DNA from: Thalassobius sp047123305
GTDB lineage: Bacteria; Pseudomonadota; Alphaproteobacteria; Rhodobacterales; Rhodobacteraceae
DNA: 64,000 nt
Direction: 5' to 3'
Assembly: GCF_047123305.1 (NCBI RefSeq)
Contig: NZ_CP138918.1
Location: forward strand, 3,224,001 to 3,288,000
Shown here: positions 8,537 through 17,584 of the stretch, one piece after another
How positions within the stretch are numbered: the first letter of the stretch is position 1
Layout of the letters: each line of letters opens with the position of its first letter
The notes under the pieces: model-generated
What the model was told of the DNA's origin: nothing
The model's input: only the letters and a program-made list of their open reading frames with translations
Databases searched by the model: none
Position numbers and translations under genes: made by a program

Positions 8537-9130
8537 TCAGAACAGCAAGCTGGTCTTCATTGAGAACAGTTTGAGGCTCTTGTCATATTCGTTTGGACGA
8601 ACGTTGTTCAGGCGGTCATAGGTGAACTCGAACCGGAGTGTGCCGAGGTCGGTGGCGGCTTCGGTGCCGATGCTCAGTGAAAATCCGCGTGCAGTGCTGT
8701 TGGCGTAAACGCCTGGGCCGTCTTCAGCGACGCCCTGTGCAAAGGCAAAACCGGCCATTGCGATGAAATCGAGGCCTTCCTGCATTTGGGTCGTGTAGAC
8801 ACCACGCACACGCGCGATCTTTTCAACACGGCACCAGTCGGGAGATGTATCGGAACAGGCGTTTGTGCCGCCGTAGCTCATCAGGGTGCCTTCCGACAGG
8901 TCGAGGCCCGCTTCCACGCCCAGGCTTTTGGTGTCGCTGATAGCGCGTCGGTAGCCAACGAGAACGCCAAGCGTTTTGTCGCCTCCCATTGTCGCGGAGG
9001 CAATGCCCGAGGAGCTGGTGCTGGACAGGGCGCCAAAAGCACCACCGAAGTAGGCGTCACTCTCTGCGGAAACCGAACCCGCAACGCAGGTTGCAGCAAC
9101 AACGAGGGCGGAAAATTTCAATTTATTCAT
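8537..9130 (-). CDS. Outer-membrane beta-barrel protein, probable
   Basis: The 197-residue product begins MNKLKFSALVVAATCVAGSV, a signal peptide cut near SAES. The mature part is Gly/Ser-rich with alternating polar and hydrophobic residues. It includes FGGAFGALSS, LGVLVGYRRAIS and LGVEAGLDLS and ends in SLLF, with the C-terminal Phe usual for barrels inserted by BamA. The ATG at 9130 is chosen because GAGGAAC lies just upstream; 36 extra in-frame codons upstream lack a ribosome site. The specific function is unknown. It resembles small porin-like surface proteins. Confidence 0.8.
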   Translation of the reverse strand: MNKLKFSALVVAATCVAGSVSAESDAYFGGAFGALSSTSSSGIASATMGGDKTLGVLVGYRRAISDTKSLGVEAGLDLSEGTLMSYGGTNACSDTSPDWCRVEKIARVRGVYTTQMQEGLDFIAMAGFAFAQGVAEDGPGVYANSTARGFSLSIGTEAATDLGTLRFEFTYDRLNNVRPNEYDKSLKLFSMKTSLLF

Positions 9131-10078
9131 GTTCTTAAGTTCCTCTTTCCGAGGCCATAAAGAACGGTCGAGTATTGTTGTCAACGTCAACTGCATTTTG
9201 AGCCGTGGGGATGTGGCTTGCGCTTCGAAGTGTTGCACCGATGCATGTTCCAGCTCAGGTAGGGGGCTGAATGAGTGAACTCTGGAGTCGACGAAAATTG
9301 GGACACTCTTTCGTCATGGTCCCTCCACTTTTGACAGTGGCGGTGGGGTTGGAGGGGGCTTTGGACCTGATTCTGCCACGATTCGGGTCCGTTGATTCGA
9401 CGGTTTTGCCGAAATTTGAACGCAATCAAGCGGGCCGAGCATGGTCAATCGCGCGGAAAAGCTTGGAATTGGCGGGTTTTTGAGAACAATCTGGTGGAAT
9501 TCGTCGAAACCTGCGGCAATAATTTGACAGAACCTTTGGTCAGGCGGCTGTTCGTGAATGGGAAACAGTCATTCAATTCCAGATTGCACTTCTAGCGCCA
9601 ATTGCATGAGTTTTAGGCGAGTGGGGGTGAATTTTTCCATAATGCGGAAAATTTCCCGCGTTATTTGGCGCGGTTTCTGACCCAATACGCCCCGCGCAAT
9701 CGCGGCAAATTGACGAATTTAGACGAAAATTTGGCGAAAACGCTTGCATCATCCCTTTGTCTGAGCCGGTTACTTAAGTATGTATAGATAAGCCCAACTG
9801 GGGGGCGACGTCTGCTGGCTGCGGGGGCGGCCATCGAAAATAACGAGTGCATTCCGAGGAATGTGTGGCAATAGCCGCGTGACCTATCTGCTTGGTCATA
9901 ACGCGCGGTGCCCCACCTGATGTCTATCGCAGGCATCGGGCCGGTAAAGATTTGGCTGCCGCCTTCTTCTTGCACGAATATGAGATTGGCACTGGATGTG
10001 TCTTGGCCGGGAAGCCGAGGGATGTCACCGCAACCGCGGTATGGGGCGCGCCCCATCGTAACGTGAAAGAGGGTAATT
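9131..10078. other. Long non-coding, AT-richer stretch upstream of the first RTX-Hint gene
   Basis: About 950 bases without a convincing gene. There is a near-perfect inverted repeat ATTTTTCC/GGAAAATT around 9630-9653. The sequence has stretches of lower GC than its surroundings. Promoter signals for the divergent barrel gene and for the RTX gene must lie here but cannot be assigned. The ribosome site of the RTX gene is GAGGGTAATT just before 10079. Confidence 0.5.
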
Positions 10079-12346
10079 ATGGCTGATTTGGTTCTCGATT
10101 GGTCCCTGTTTGGCTCCTACGGCACAGCCCTGGGCGGCACGACAACTGTTGATACCGGCGGTGTGAACGTAGAGGTCGGCTTCACCGCTCAGGATGAAGG
10201 CGCCGAAGCCTACACAATGAACATCGACACCTATGTCGGTGACGGTGAAGATTTTGATCCGAACTCCTCGGTCAAGCTGTTGGGTGCTGGTGGCGCTGCT
10301 GAGGGCAGCGAAGCCACTTCGACCCTGAGCATGGATTTCTCGTCGAGTTCCGAGCTGTACACCGACGACGTTCAAAATGTCAGCTTCCGTCTGAACGACA
10401 TCGACGCGCTGACCGATCCGAACAACGAAGGCGGCATCCACCTCGATGGCATCACCATCGTGGCTTATGACGCGGACGGCAACATGGTGCCGGTCACCAT
10501 CACCCCGGGCGCAGACGTGGTAGCGGGCGCTGACAATGTGATGGGTGGTCAGGCCTCCTGGGAAGTCACCGACGCTGAAGCCTCGGCCCTGGTTGAGATC
10601 GCTGGCCCGATCTCCCGTGTTGAAATCATGTATGAAAACACCGGTGAAGGTGCACAGCGCGCCTTTGTCAGCGACGTTCACTTTGAAACCGTTGACGTGA
10701 CCGACCCCGAGCCCGAGCGTGACGGGATTGTCTGGGGCACCGAAGGCGACGATGTGATCGACGTGGATTACACCGGCGACAACGACGGTGACATGGTTGA
10801 CGCCGAAGACAACATCTTCCCGGAAAACGAAGACAATGACGACGTGATCCGTGCGCTGGAAGGCGACGACACCGTTCTGGCCGGTCTGGGTGATGATGAC
10901 ATCGAAGGCGGCGACGGCAACGACTCGATCATGGGGGAAGAGGGCGACGACCTGATCGTTTCCGGCCCCGGTGCTCTGGACGGTGCGCTGCCGGATCTGG
11001 GCTACCCCGACATTTACCCGTCGGATGATGATCCCAACAACGACCGTGACTATGTTGATGGCGGCATCGGGGATGACACCATTTCGACCGGTGACGACGC
11101 CGACACCATTGTGGGTGGCGCAGGTGACGACCTGATCGACGGTGGCATCGACGCGGATGACATCGAAGGCAACAGCGGCGCCGACACCATCATCGGTGGT
11201 GAAGGCTCTGACACCATCAACGGTGGTTCGGGTGATGACCTGATCTACGGTGGTCTGGACCCGATCTTCCCGGATGCGGTTAACATTCCCGATGAAACCG
11301 ATCTGGTGCCGAACAACGGCATGGACGTGATCAACGCGGGTTCCGGCAACGACACCGTTTACGGCGCCGACGACGATGATGAAATCGCAGGCGGCACCGG
11401 CAACGACTATCTGGATGGTCAGATCGACGAAGACACCATCTACGGTGGCGAAGGCGAAGACACCGTGATTGGTGGCGACGGCAACGACGAGCTTTATGGT
11501 GGCGCAGGCGCCGACGAAATCTCGGGTGGTGCAGATCGTGACAGCATCGTTGGCGCAACCGCAGGCGACGTGATCGCCGGTGGTTCAGAAGGCGACGACT
11601 GGGATACGCTGGATCTGACCGATGCGGGCGCGTTCCGTCTGGTGGATGTTGTCACCGACAGCGATGGCAACGGCTTTGACGGCACCATCGAATTCCTGGG
11701 CGACGAAGGCGAAGTCACTGGCACCTCGACCTTCACCAACATCGAAGAAATCGTGCCCTGCTTTACCCCGGGCTCGCTGATCGCAACGCCGAAAGGCCAG
11801 CGTCGTGTCGAAGAGCTGCGCGAAGGTGACAAGATCATCACCCGCGACAACGGCATCCAGGAAATTCGCTGGGTTGGCCAGAAGCGCATGAACGGCATCG
11901 ATCTGGCGCGTCAGCCCAGCCTGCAGCCGGTTCTGGTGCGCAAGGGTTCGCTGGGCAACGGCCTGCCTGAGCGTGACATGATGGTGTCGCCGAACCACCG
12001 CGTTCTGGTTACCAACGAGAAGGTGAACCTCTACTTCGACGAAACCGAAGTTCTGGCCTCGGCCAAACATCTGGTGGGTCTGGACGGTATCCACAAAGTG
12101 AACGTGGTGGGCACCACCTACATTCACTTCATGTTCGACCAGCACGAAGTGGTTCTGTCGGATGGCTCCTGGACCGAAAGCTTCCACCCGGGCGATTACA
12201 CCCTCAAGGGCATCGGTCGTGAGCAGCGTGAGGAAATCCTGACCCTGTTCCCGGAACTGAAAGAAAAAGAAGGTCTGGAAAACTACCATGCCGCCCGTCG
12301 CTCGCTGAAAAAGCACGAGGCGCAGATCCTGACCCTCAAGCGCTAA
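10079..12346 (+). CDS. Secreted RTX calcium-binding protein with C-terminal Hint domain (1)
   Basis: Residues 1-210 form a beta-rich N-terminal domain without a signal peptide. About residues 219-250 hold an acidic module (GTEGDDVIDVDYTGDNDGD) shared with the next protein. Residues 255-520 contain RTX nonapeptides of the GGxGxDxxx type (GGDGNDSI, GGAGDDLI, GGTGNDYL) that fold on calcium outside the cell. Residues 561-755 are a Hint_2 domain beginning with Cys561 (CFTPGSLIATPKGQ), with His640 in SPNHRVL. The intein C-terminal HN plus nucleophile is absent, so self-splicing is not expected; N-S acyl shift and cleavage or ligand attachment are possible. RTX proteins usually leave by type I secretion, but no exporter genes are nearby. 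GAGGG precedes the ATG. Confidence 0.88.
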   Translation: MADLVLDWSLFGSYGTALGGTTTVDTGGVNVEVGFTAQDEGAEAYTMNIDTYVGDGEDFDPNSSVKLLGAGGAAEGSEATSTLSMDFSSSSELYTDDVQNVSFRLNDIDALTDPNNEGGIHLDGITIVAYDADGNMVPVTITPGADVVAGADNVMGGQASWEVTDAEASALVEIAGPISRVEIMYENTGEGAQRAFVSDVHFETVDVTDPEPERDGIVWGTEGDDVIDVDYTGDNDGDMVDAEDNIFPENEDNDDVIRALEGDDTVLAGLGDDDIEGGDGNDSIMGEEGDDLIVSGPGALDGALPDLGYPDIYPSDDDPNNDRDYVDGGIGDDTISTGDDADTIVGGAGDDLIDGGIDADDIEGNSGADTIIGGEGSDTINGGSGDDLIYGGLDPIFPDAVNIPDETDLVPNNGMDVINAGSGNDTVYGADDDDEIAGGTGNDYLDGQIDEDTIYGGEGEDTVIGGDGNDELYGGAGADEISGGADRDSIVGATAGDVIAGGSEGDDWDTLDLTDAGAFRLVDVVTDSDGNGFDGTIEFLGDEGEVTGTSTFTNIEEIVPCFTPGSLIATPKGQRRVEELREGDKIITRDNGIQEIRWVGQKRMNGIDLARQPSLQPVLVRKGSLGNGLPERDMMVSPNHRVLVTNEKVNLYFDETEVLASAKHLVGLDGIHKVNVVGTTYIHFMFDQHEVVLSDGSWTESFHPGDYTLKGIGREQREEILTLFPELKEKEGLENYHAARRSLKKHEAQILTLKR

Positions 12347-12790
12347 CCTTTCAGGTTTGCAGCGCGCGAGGCTGATGGGGATCGGGCTCGCGCTGGAAAA
12401 GGAATAGGGGGCTGTTCCTTTTCCCAATCTCGCGCCGCTCTGACGTGGAATGGACCCCTCTGGGGTGCCACATTCTACATCGGGGCGGCGTTTTTCTGTT
12501 TAAAGTTGTCTAATAAGGCGTTGAAAATCTTCAATTCACAGGGATTGACTGCTGCCAGGTCAATTGCCCGTTTGCGGTCCAAGTCTCGCCGCATTGCTCT
12601 GGCTATATGACACCGTAAATCTACACCTGTTGCCTTAAATGAAGAGGTTTCGGGCCGTATACGGATGTATAGGCATGACCCATAACGAGCAGAGACTTAT
12701 GCCAGAACCAACGATGAAAGACACCGCAGCGCGCTGCGGTCTTTGTGCTGTTGTGGCCTCTCTTGCCGTTACACAGGCGGGGGGCACGGC
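12347..12790. other. Non-coding region between the two RTX-Hint genes
   Basis: It holds a perfect 10-base inverted repeat GGAAAAGGAA/TTCCTTTTCC at 12395-12424, then the terminator at 12433-12496. Further on is a 10-base palindrome CCGTATACGG at 12655-12664, about 130 bases before the next start. No gene is visible. The 48 extra in-frame bases from 12743 are not counted as coding because they lack a ribosome site. Confidence 0.55.
12433..12496 (+). terminator. Terminator after the first RTX-Hint gene
   Basis: The outer stem CGCCGC/GCGGCG encloses an inner ACCCC-TCT-GGGGT hairpin, flanked by GGAATG and CATTCT. TTTTT follows at once. Confidence 0.7.
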
Positions 12791-15535
12791 ATGAACGGAA
12801 GCTTTATTCTGTACGGCAACGACCTGTTGTCTGACCCCGATCTGGCGTTTGCGGGTGGTATCCTTTCCGTCACCGGAGGGGATGCGGTTTTCACTGGCTC
12901 GCAGGTGGTGGTGTTTGATGTCCAAGATGCGGCGGCAAACGGCGAGTTTACCAATGGCACCACGCTGACCGGCGCAAGGGTTTATGCGACTTATGAGGAC
13001 TACCTCAGCGGCACCGTGCAGTTCAACTACAGCGGCACAGCCAGCGTCGCAACGGGGCCGGAGGCAATGGGCGACAGCTATCTGGTTGTCGATCTTGCCG
13101 GTCTGACCTCCGTCGATGCGGGCGCGCCCGTGTTGCAGGAAACGCTGCTGGCACCGAACAGCGACGCGACCTATGCAGATGGTGATCTGGATCTGGCGCA
13201 TCAGCTGAACATGGACCTGAACGGTGACGGCAGCATTGGCGCCGTGCCGGAACTGGGCAATGGCATCTTCAATCTCTCCTCGGCAAATTTCCTTTATCAG
13301 GGCGCAACCGGTGAGGCCTTTGTTGTTGAAGGCACCCAGGGCGACGATGAGATCGTCAGCGGCTATCTGGGCGACCCGGACGGCGATCAAATCGACAATG
13401 CAGATGCGGCAGATGGGTCTGACGATGACGTCATCCGTGCGGGCGCCGGCAATGACACCGTTGTGGCGGGTGCAGGCAACGATCTGATCGAGGGCGGCGC
13501 GGGCGATGACCGGCTGGAAGGTGGCCGTGACAATGACACCATCGACGGTGGCACAGGGCATGATGCGATCTGGGGCGGCTCGGGCAATGACTCGGTCCTT
13601 GGTGGCAGCGGCAATGACAGCGTTGAGGCCTATGATGGCAACGATTACGTCGAAGGCGGCGACGGTGACGACTGGATGAACGGCGACCGTGGCGATGACA
13701 CGTTGATCGGCGGCGCGGGCAATGACTGGATGCGGGGGTCTTTCGGCAATGAGCTGATGGAAGGCGGCACCGGCGACGATTACATCTGGTCCGGCTATGG
13801 TGACGATACCATCCGGATGGAGAATGACTTCGGCAATGACACCATCCTGATGGAAGGGGTGGATGAGGTCAGCGGCGACGTCTTGGACCTGACAGCCATC
13901 ACGGACGATCTGACCATTGATCTGGGTGCCAATCAGGCGGGCCGCGGCACGTTGAGCGATGGTACCTCGACCGCCAGCTTCGAGGATGTGGAGCAACTGT
14001 TGCTGGGCTCTGGCAACGATACCGTGAAAATCTCGGACTTTGGCGGCAGCGACAGCGTGACCGGTTTCCGCCTGCCCGAAGAGAACGGCGACGGAAGTTA
14101 CACCGTATTTGACCGGCTCGACTTGTCGGGCATGACCGATGAGGATGGCAATCCGCTGGGGGCGGGGGATGTGCGTCTGGATGCGGATGACGCGGGCCAC
14201 GCGGTTTTGATCTTCGCAAAAGGCGAAAGCCTGAAGCTGGTTGGGGTTGCCCTGTCGGATCTGAGCGACCTTGTGCAAAAGGCTATTGGCCTGCCTGGTG
14301 GTGCAGAGGCCCCGCCGGTACCAGGTCTGGACGGGGTGGTTTCGGGCACCGATGAGGCCGATGTGATCGACACGGACTACATTGGCGATCCCGATGGCGA
14401 CCGGGTGGATGGCGACGATGCCATTGCTGCCGGGGCCGGTCCCAATGATGATGTGATCGAAGCAGGCGCAGGCGACGATCACGTTTCGGCGGGGGCAGGC
14501 AACGATCTGCTGCGCGGCGAAGCGGGCGCGGACACTTTGGACGGTGGTGCGGGTGACGACTACCTGATTGGCGGCGATGACAATGACAGTATGATCGGTG
14601 GTGCAGGCAACGACACGCTGATCGGGGGCGACGGCAACGACAGCCTTGTGGGCGGCGGCGGCGACAGCTGGCTGGAAGGCAATGACGGCGAAGATAACTT
14701 CTATATCGGGGCCGGTGACATTGCTTTTGGCGGGGCTGGCGACGACCGCTTCGACATCAATCGCGAAACGCTGGAACCCGGCGCCGAGCTGACCATCGAT
14801 GGCGGTTCTGAGGGCGAAGATCTGGGCGACCGGTTGGAAATCTACGGTCCCGCCACCATCACCTATGACGAAGACGACGCGGAGTCCGGCACGGTGACCT
14901 GGGGCAACGGGGCAACGCTGCGGTTCAGCGACATTGAAAAAGTCCTGCATGTGCCGTGCTTTACCCCTGACAGCCAAATCCTGACCTTTCTTGGCGAAAT
15001 GCCGGCGGCGGAATTGAAGGTGGGTGATCGGGTGATGACGCGGGATGACCGGTTTCAACCTATCCGCTGGATTGGGCGGCGGGATCTGACCGCCGCGGAA
15101 TTGACCGCAACCCCTGCGCTGCGCCCCGTACGGATCAAGGCCGGTGCCTTGGGCGACGGTCTGCCCGTTCGTGACCTTACCGTTTCACCGCAGCACCGGA
15201 TGCTGATTTCGGGGGGCAAGGTGGCGCTGTGGTTTGGCGAGGATGAGGTCTTTGTCCCTGCGGTGCAGTTGACCTGTCTGGACGGGGTGGAGCAGATGGA
15301 CGTGAAAGAGGTGTCCTATATCCACTTCATGTTTGACCGCCATCAACTGGTGCTGGGCGATGGCGCCTGGAGTGAGAGTTTTCAGCCCGGTGACATGACG
15401 CTGGCTGGCATGGATCAGGCGCAGCGCGCCGAATTGCTGGTGCTGTTTCCAGAACTGGCCGAGACCGCGCACAGCTATACGGCCGCGCGTCCAACCCTGT
15501 CGGGGCAAGAAACGCGCGTGTTGTTTGGCACCTGA
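12791..15535 (+). CDS. Secreted RTX calcium-binding protein with C-terminal Hint domain (2)
   Basis: This 914-residue relative of the preceding protein lacks a signal peptide. After a beta-rich N-terminal part (residues 1-175) it has two RTX blocks, about residues 200-345 and 545-640. Each is preceded by the acidic module, GTQGDDEIVSGYLGDPDGDQ near 181 and GTDEADVIDTDYIGDPDGDR near 519. The Hint domain spans residues 723-914, with Cys723 in VPCFTPDSQIL and His802 in SPQHRML. The end is YTAARPTLSGQETRVLFGT, which parallels the tail of protein 1. The start at 12791 (MNGSFILYG) follows a GGCGGGGGG stretch. It is probably exported by type I secretion and processed or anchored through the Hint domain. 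Confidence 0.87.
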   Translation: MNGSFILYGNDLLSDPDLAFAGGILSVTGGDAVFTGSQVVVFDVQDAAANGEFTNGTTLTGARVYATYEDYLSGTVQFNYSGTASVATGPEAMGDSYLVVDLAGLTSVDAGAPVLQETLLAPNSDATYADGDLDLAHQLNMDLNGDGSIGAVPELGNGIFNLSSANFLYQGATGEAFVVEGTQGDDEIVSGYLGDPDGDQIDNADAADGSDDDVIRAGAGNDTVVAGAGNDLIEGGAGDDRLEGGRDNDTIDGGTGHDAIWGGSGNDSVLGGSGNDSVEAYDGNDYVEGGDGDDWMNGDRGDDTLIGGAGNDWMRGSFGNELMEGGTGDDYIWSGYGDDTIRMENDFGNDTILMEGVDEVSGDVLDLTAITDDLTIDLGANQAGRGTLSDGTSTASFEDVEQLLLGSGNDTVKISDFGGSDSVTGFRLPEENGDGSYTVFDRLDLSGMTDEDGNPLGAGDVRLDADDAGHAVLIFAKGESLKLVGVALSDLSDLVQKAIGLPGGAEAPPVPGLDGVVSGTDEADVIDTDYIGDPDGDRVDGDDAIAAGAGPNDDVIEAGAGDDHVSAGAGNDLLRGEAGADTLDGGAGDDYLIGGDDNDSMIGGAGNDTLIGGDGNDSLVGGGGDSWLEGNDGEDNFYIGAGDIAFGGAGDDRFDINRETLEPGAELTIDGGSEGEDLGDRLEIYGPATITYDEDDAESGTVTWGNGATLRFSDIEKVLHVPCFTPDSQILTFLGEMPAAELKVGDRVMTRDDRFQPIRWIGRRDLTAAELTATPALRPVRIKAGALGDGLPVRDLTVSPQHRMLISGGKVALWFGEDEVFVPAVQLTCLDGVEQMDVKEVSYIHFMFDRHQLVLGDGAWSESFQPGDMTLAGMDQAQRAELLVLFPELAETAHSYTAARPTLSGQETRVLFGT

Positions 15536-15560
15536 GCAATCGATCAAAAATGCGGTGGAA

Positions 15561-15619
15561 GAGGGGCTTTGCCCCTCGAGGCTGCGCCTCTCACCCCAGG
15601 ATATTTCTGCCAAGAAGAA
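15561..15619 (-). repeat. Gene-end repeat, family 1 (copy B)
   Basis: In reverse orientation this contains TTCTTGGCAGAAATATCCTG, GGGTGAGAGGCGCAGCC and GAGGGGCAAAGCCCCTC, matching copies at 981 and 26998. It lies between convergent gene ends and its GAGGGGC/GCCCCTC arms form a perfect hairpin. Confidence 0.7.
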
Positions 15620-16207
15620 TTAGCGCTGTCTCGCGCGCCACGCAGCCCAGGCCTCGGGTGTGTCGAGGTCGGTGAGCGCGTGTTCTGCGGGCAGCGGCAC
15701 CAAAGTGATGTGGCGCTGGCTTGCCTTTAAGACAGAACGCGCGCCAGTGTCGCCCTGCAGGATTTGCAGCGCTGCAAAGAGGCGGCGCGGGAAGATCACC
15801 GGATGGCCGGGGGTGCCGTCTGCGGTGGTCGCGCGGGTGATCTGGTCTGTTTGGTGGGCGGCCAGGACGGTTTGCAGATCCTCAGTTGTCAGATCGGGCA
15901 TGTCGGCGGGCAGGATCATCACATCGGTGATATCGGCGGGCAGGGCGCTGATACCGGTTCTGAGCGAGGCGCCCATGCCCTCTGCCGCCTCTGGCACAGG
16001 GATGGCGGTGACGGCCTTTGGCAGCAGTGCAAAGCGGGGATGGGTGAGATCCGGCAGGCAGGTGAAAACCTGCAGACCGGTGGCCAAAGCGCGATCTGCA
16101 ATGCGGCTGAGAAGGGGGAGGCCGTCCACCTGTTCCGCCAGTTTGTCCCGACCTGCGCCCATACGGGTGGAGCCACCAGCGGCAAGGATCAAGATGGCGG
16201 GTTTCAC
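15620..16207 (-). CDS. MobA-like NTP transferase (molybdenum cofactor cytidylyl/guanylyltransferase family)
   Basis: The 195-residue protein starts MKPAILILAAGGSTRMG, the nucleotide-binding LAAGxSxRMG signature of the MobA/MocA group. DVMILPADMPDLT supplies the metal-binding Asp, and GTPGHPVIFPRRL is the usual substrate loop. Such enzymes transfer CMP or GMP to molybdopterin, or related sugar nucleotides. Its neighbours give no molybdoenzyme context, so the exact substrate is open. The start overlaps the end of the CorC-like gene by 4 bases. Confidence 0.85.
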   Translation of the reverse strand: MKPAILILAAGGSTRMGAGRDKLAEQVDGLPLLSRIADRALATGLQVFTCLPDLTHPRFALLPKAVTAIPVPEAAEGMGASLRTGISALPADITDVMILPADMPDLTTEDLQTVLAAHQTDQITRATTADGTPGHPVIFPRRLFAALQILQGDTGARSVLKASQRHITLVPLPAEHALTDLDTPEAWAAWRARQR

Positions 16208-17505
16208 AGTTTGCCGATTTTCAGCTTGGTGACACGGTTGTCTTTGCGGCCGGTGACGCGGAACTGGAAACCGTGGAAGGAGAAGGCCTGTCCCACAGTG
16301 GGGATCATCTGGGCCTCATGGATCACCAGACCGGCAATGGTATTGGCCTCTTCATCCGGCAGATCCCATTCCAAGGCGCGGTTCAGGTCACGGATGGTCA
16401 TGGCGCCGTCGACCACAAACTGGCCGTCTTTGGTTTTCTGCACCATATGGTCGGCGTCAGCGTCATATTCATCGGTGATTTCGCCGACGATCTCTTCCAG
16501 GATGTCTTCCAGCGTGATCAGACCTTCGAGCGAGCCATATTCATCCACCACCAACGCAAAATGGGTGCGGCGGCGCAGGAACTGGCGCATCTGGTCGTCC
16601 AGTGTGGTGGTGTCCGGCACAAAATAGGGCGGTGTAGCGACGGTACGGATGTCGAAGCCTTTCAACCCACCGGCTTTGCTGTCGAAGGCGTGTTTGTGGA
16701 TGGCGCGCAGCAGCTCTTTGGCGTGGACCACCCCGATGATGTTGTCGGGATCATCTTTGAACACCGGCAGCCGGGTGTGGTTGCTTTCCATACATTGCGC
16801 CACGATGGCTTCGGGATCCTCATCGGCGTTTACCATCTCGATCTGGCTGCGGTGGAGCATGATCTCTTCCACGGCGCGGTCCGACAAGTCCAACGCGCCA
16901 AGGATCCGGTCGCGGTCCTCTTTTTCCACCACCCCTTCTGAGCGTCCCAGCTGCAGGGCGCCAGCGATCTCTTCGCGCACCGCAAGGATATGGCTGTCAG
17001 GGTCGGTTTTCACGCCGAAGAGGCGCAGCACAAGGCGCACCAGCATCCGCACTGCGCTGACCACAGGGGCAAAGACGGTGATCACCAGTTGAATAACCGG
17101 CGAGGCTTTGGCGGCGGCGCTTTCGGGATTGGTGATGGCGTAGGTTTTGGGCAGCACCTCGGCGAAGATCAGCACCAGAAGGGTCATCACCAGCGTCGCC
17201 AGTGCCACGCCGCTTTCGCCAAAGAGACGGGTGAACAGGGCGGTGGCCAGGGAGGTGGCCAGTATGTTGACCAGGTTGTTGCCCAAGAGCACCGACCCGA
17301 TCAGCCGTTCATTGTCTTCGGTGATGCGCAGCGCGCGGGCCGCCCCGCGCGAGCCTTTGTCGGCCTGCGTGCGCAGCTTGCCACGGGAGGCGGCGGTCAG
17401 AGCGGTTTCCGAGCCCGAGAAGAAGCCAGACAGCACCAGAAGCAAGAGGATCGACCCGGTGGTGATCCAAAACGCGCTGTCAATTGTTAGGCCTGTGCTT
17501 TCCAT
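16204..17505 (-). CDS. CorC/HlyC family membrane protein with CBS domains (DUF21)
   Basis: The 433 residues show the standard order. An N-terminal DUF21 membrane domain (residues 10-190) carries LSGFFSGSETALTAASRGKL and GNNLVNILATSLAT. Then come two CBS domains (about 210-335, with NHTRLPVFKDDPDNIIGVVH and LVVDEYGSLEGLITLEDILE) and a C-terminal CorC_HlyC domain to residue 433. Related proteins take part in magnesium and cobalt efflux or homeostasis; the old hemolysin label is misleading. It is followed by the MobA-like gene with a 4-base overlap. Confidence 0.92.
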   Translation of the reverse strand: MESTGLTIDSAFWITTGSILLLLVLSGFFSGSETALTAASRGKLRTQADKGSRGAARALRITEDNERLIGSVLLGNNLVNILATSLATALFTRLFGESGVALATLVMTLLVLIFAEVLPKTYAITNPESAAAKASPVIQLVITVFAPVVSAVRMLVRLVLRLFGVKTDPDSHILAVREEIAGALQLGRSEGVVEKEDRDRILGALDLSDRAVEEIMLHRSQIEMVNADEDPEAIVAQCMESNHTRLPVFKDDPDNIIGVVHAKELLRAIHKHAFDSKAGGLKGFDIRTVATPPYFVPDTTTLDDQMRQFLRRRTHFALVVDEYGSLEGLITLEDILEEIVGEITDEYDADADHMVQKTKDGQFVVDGAMTIRDLNRALEWDLPDEEANTIAGLVIHEAQMIPTVGQAFSFHGFQFRVTGRKDNRVTKLKIGKL

Positions 17506-17584
17506 TCTATCGGGTCCTGTCCCCAGTCTTCATCTGTTGCAATGGGTTATGGGGGGCGGCGGCGTTTGGTTCAAGAGCCTGCGC

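Noticed and set aside
9661..10056. 131-codon minus-strand frame before the first RTX gene
   Set aside because: No ribosome site, atypical composition and no recognisable fold; treated as non-coding.
9780..12672. An 8-base motif ATGTATAG upstream of both RTX-Hint genes (9780-9787 and 12665-12672)
   Set aside because: Distances to the start codons differ (about 300 and 120 bases) and flanks are not conserved; chance cannot be excluded.
10860..14660. Short DNA repeats suggestive of a repeat array
   Set aside because: They are the codons of RTX nonapeptides inside two long reading frames, with variable spacing and no spacers. Not CRISPR.
12635..15058. An 807-codon open frame on the minus strand
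   Set aside because: It is the antisense of the RTX repeats of the plus-strand gene. The GGxGxD codon pattern keeps the opposite frame open; it has no ribosome site and a low-complexity Val/Ala/Ile composition.
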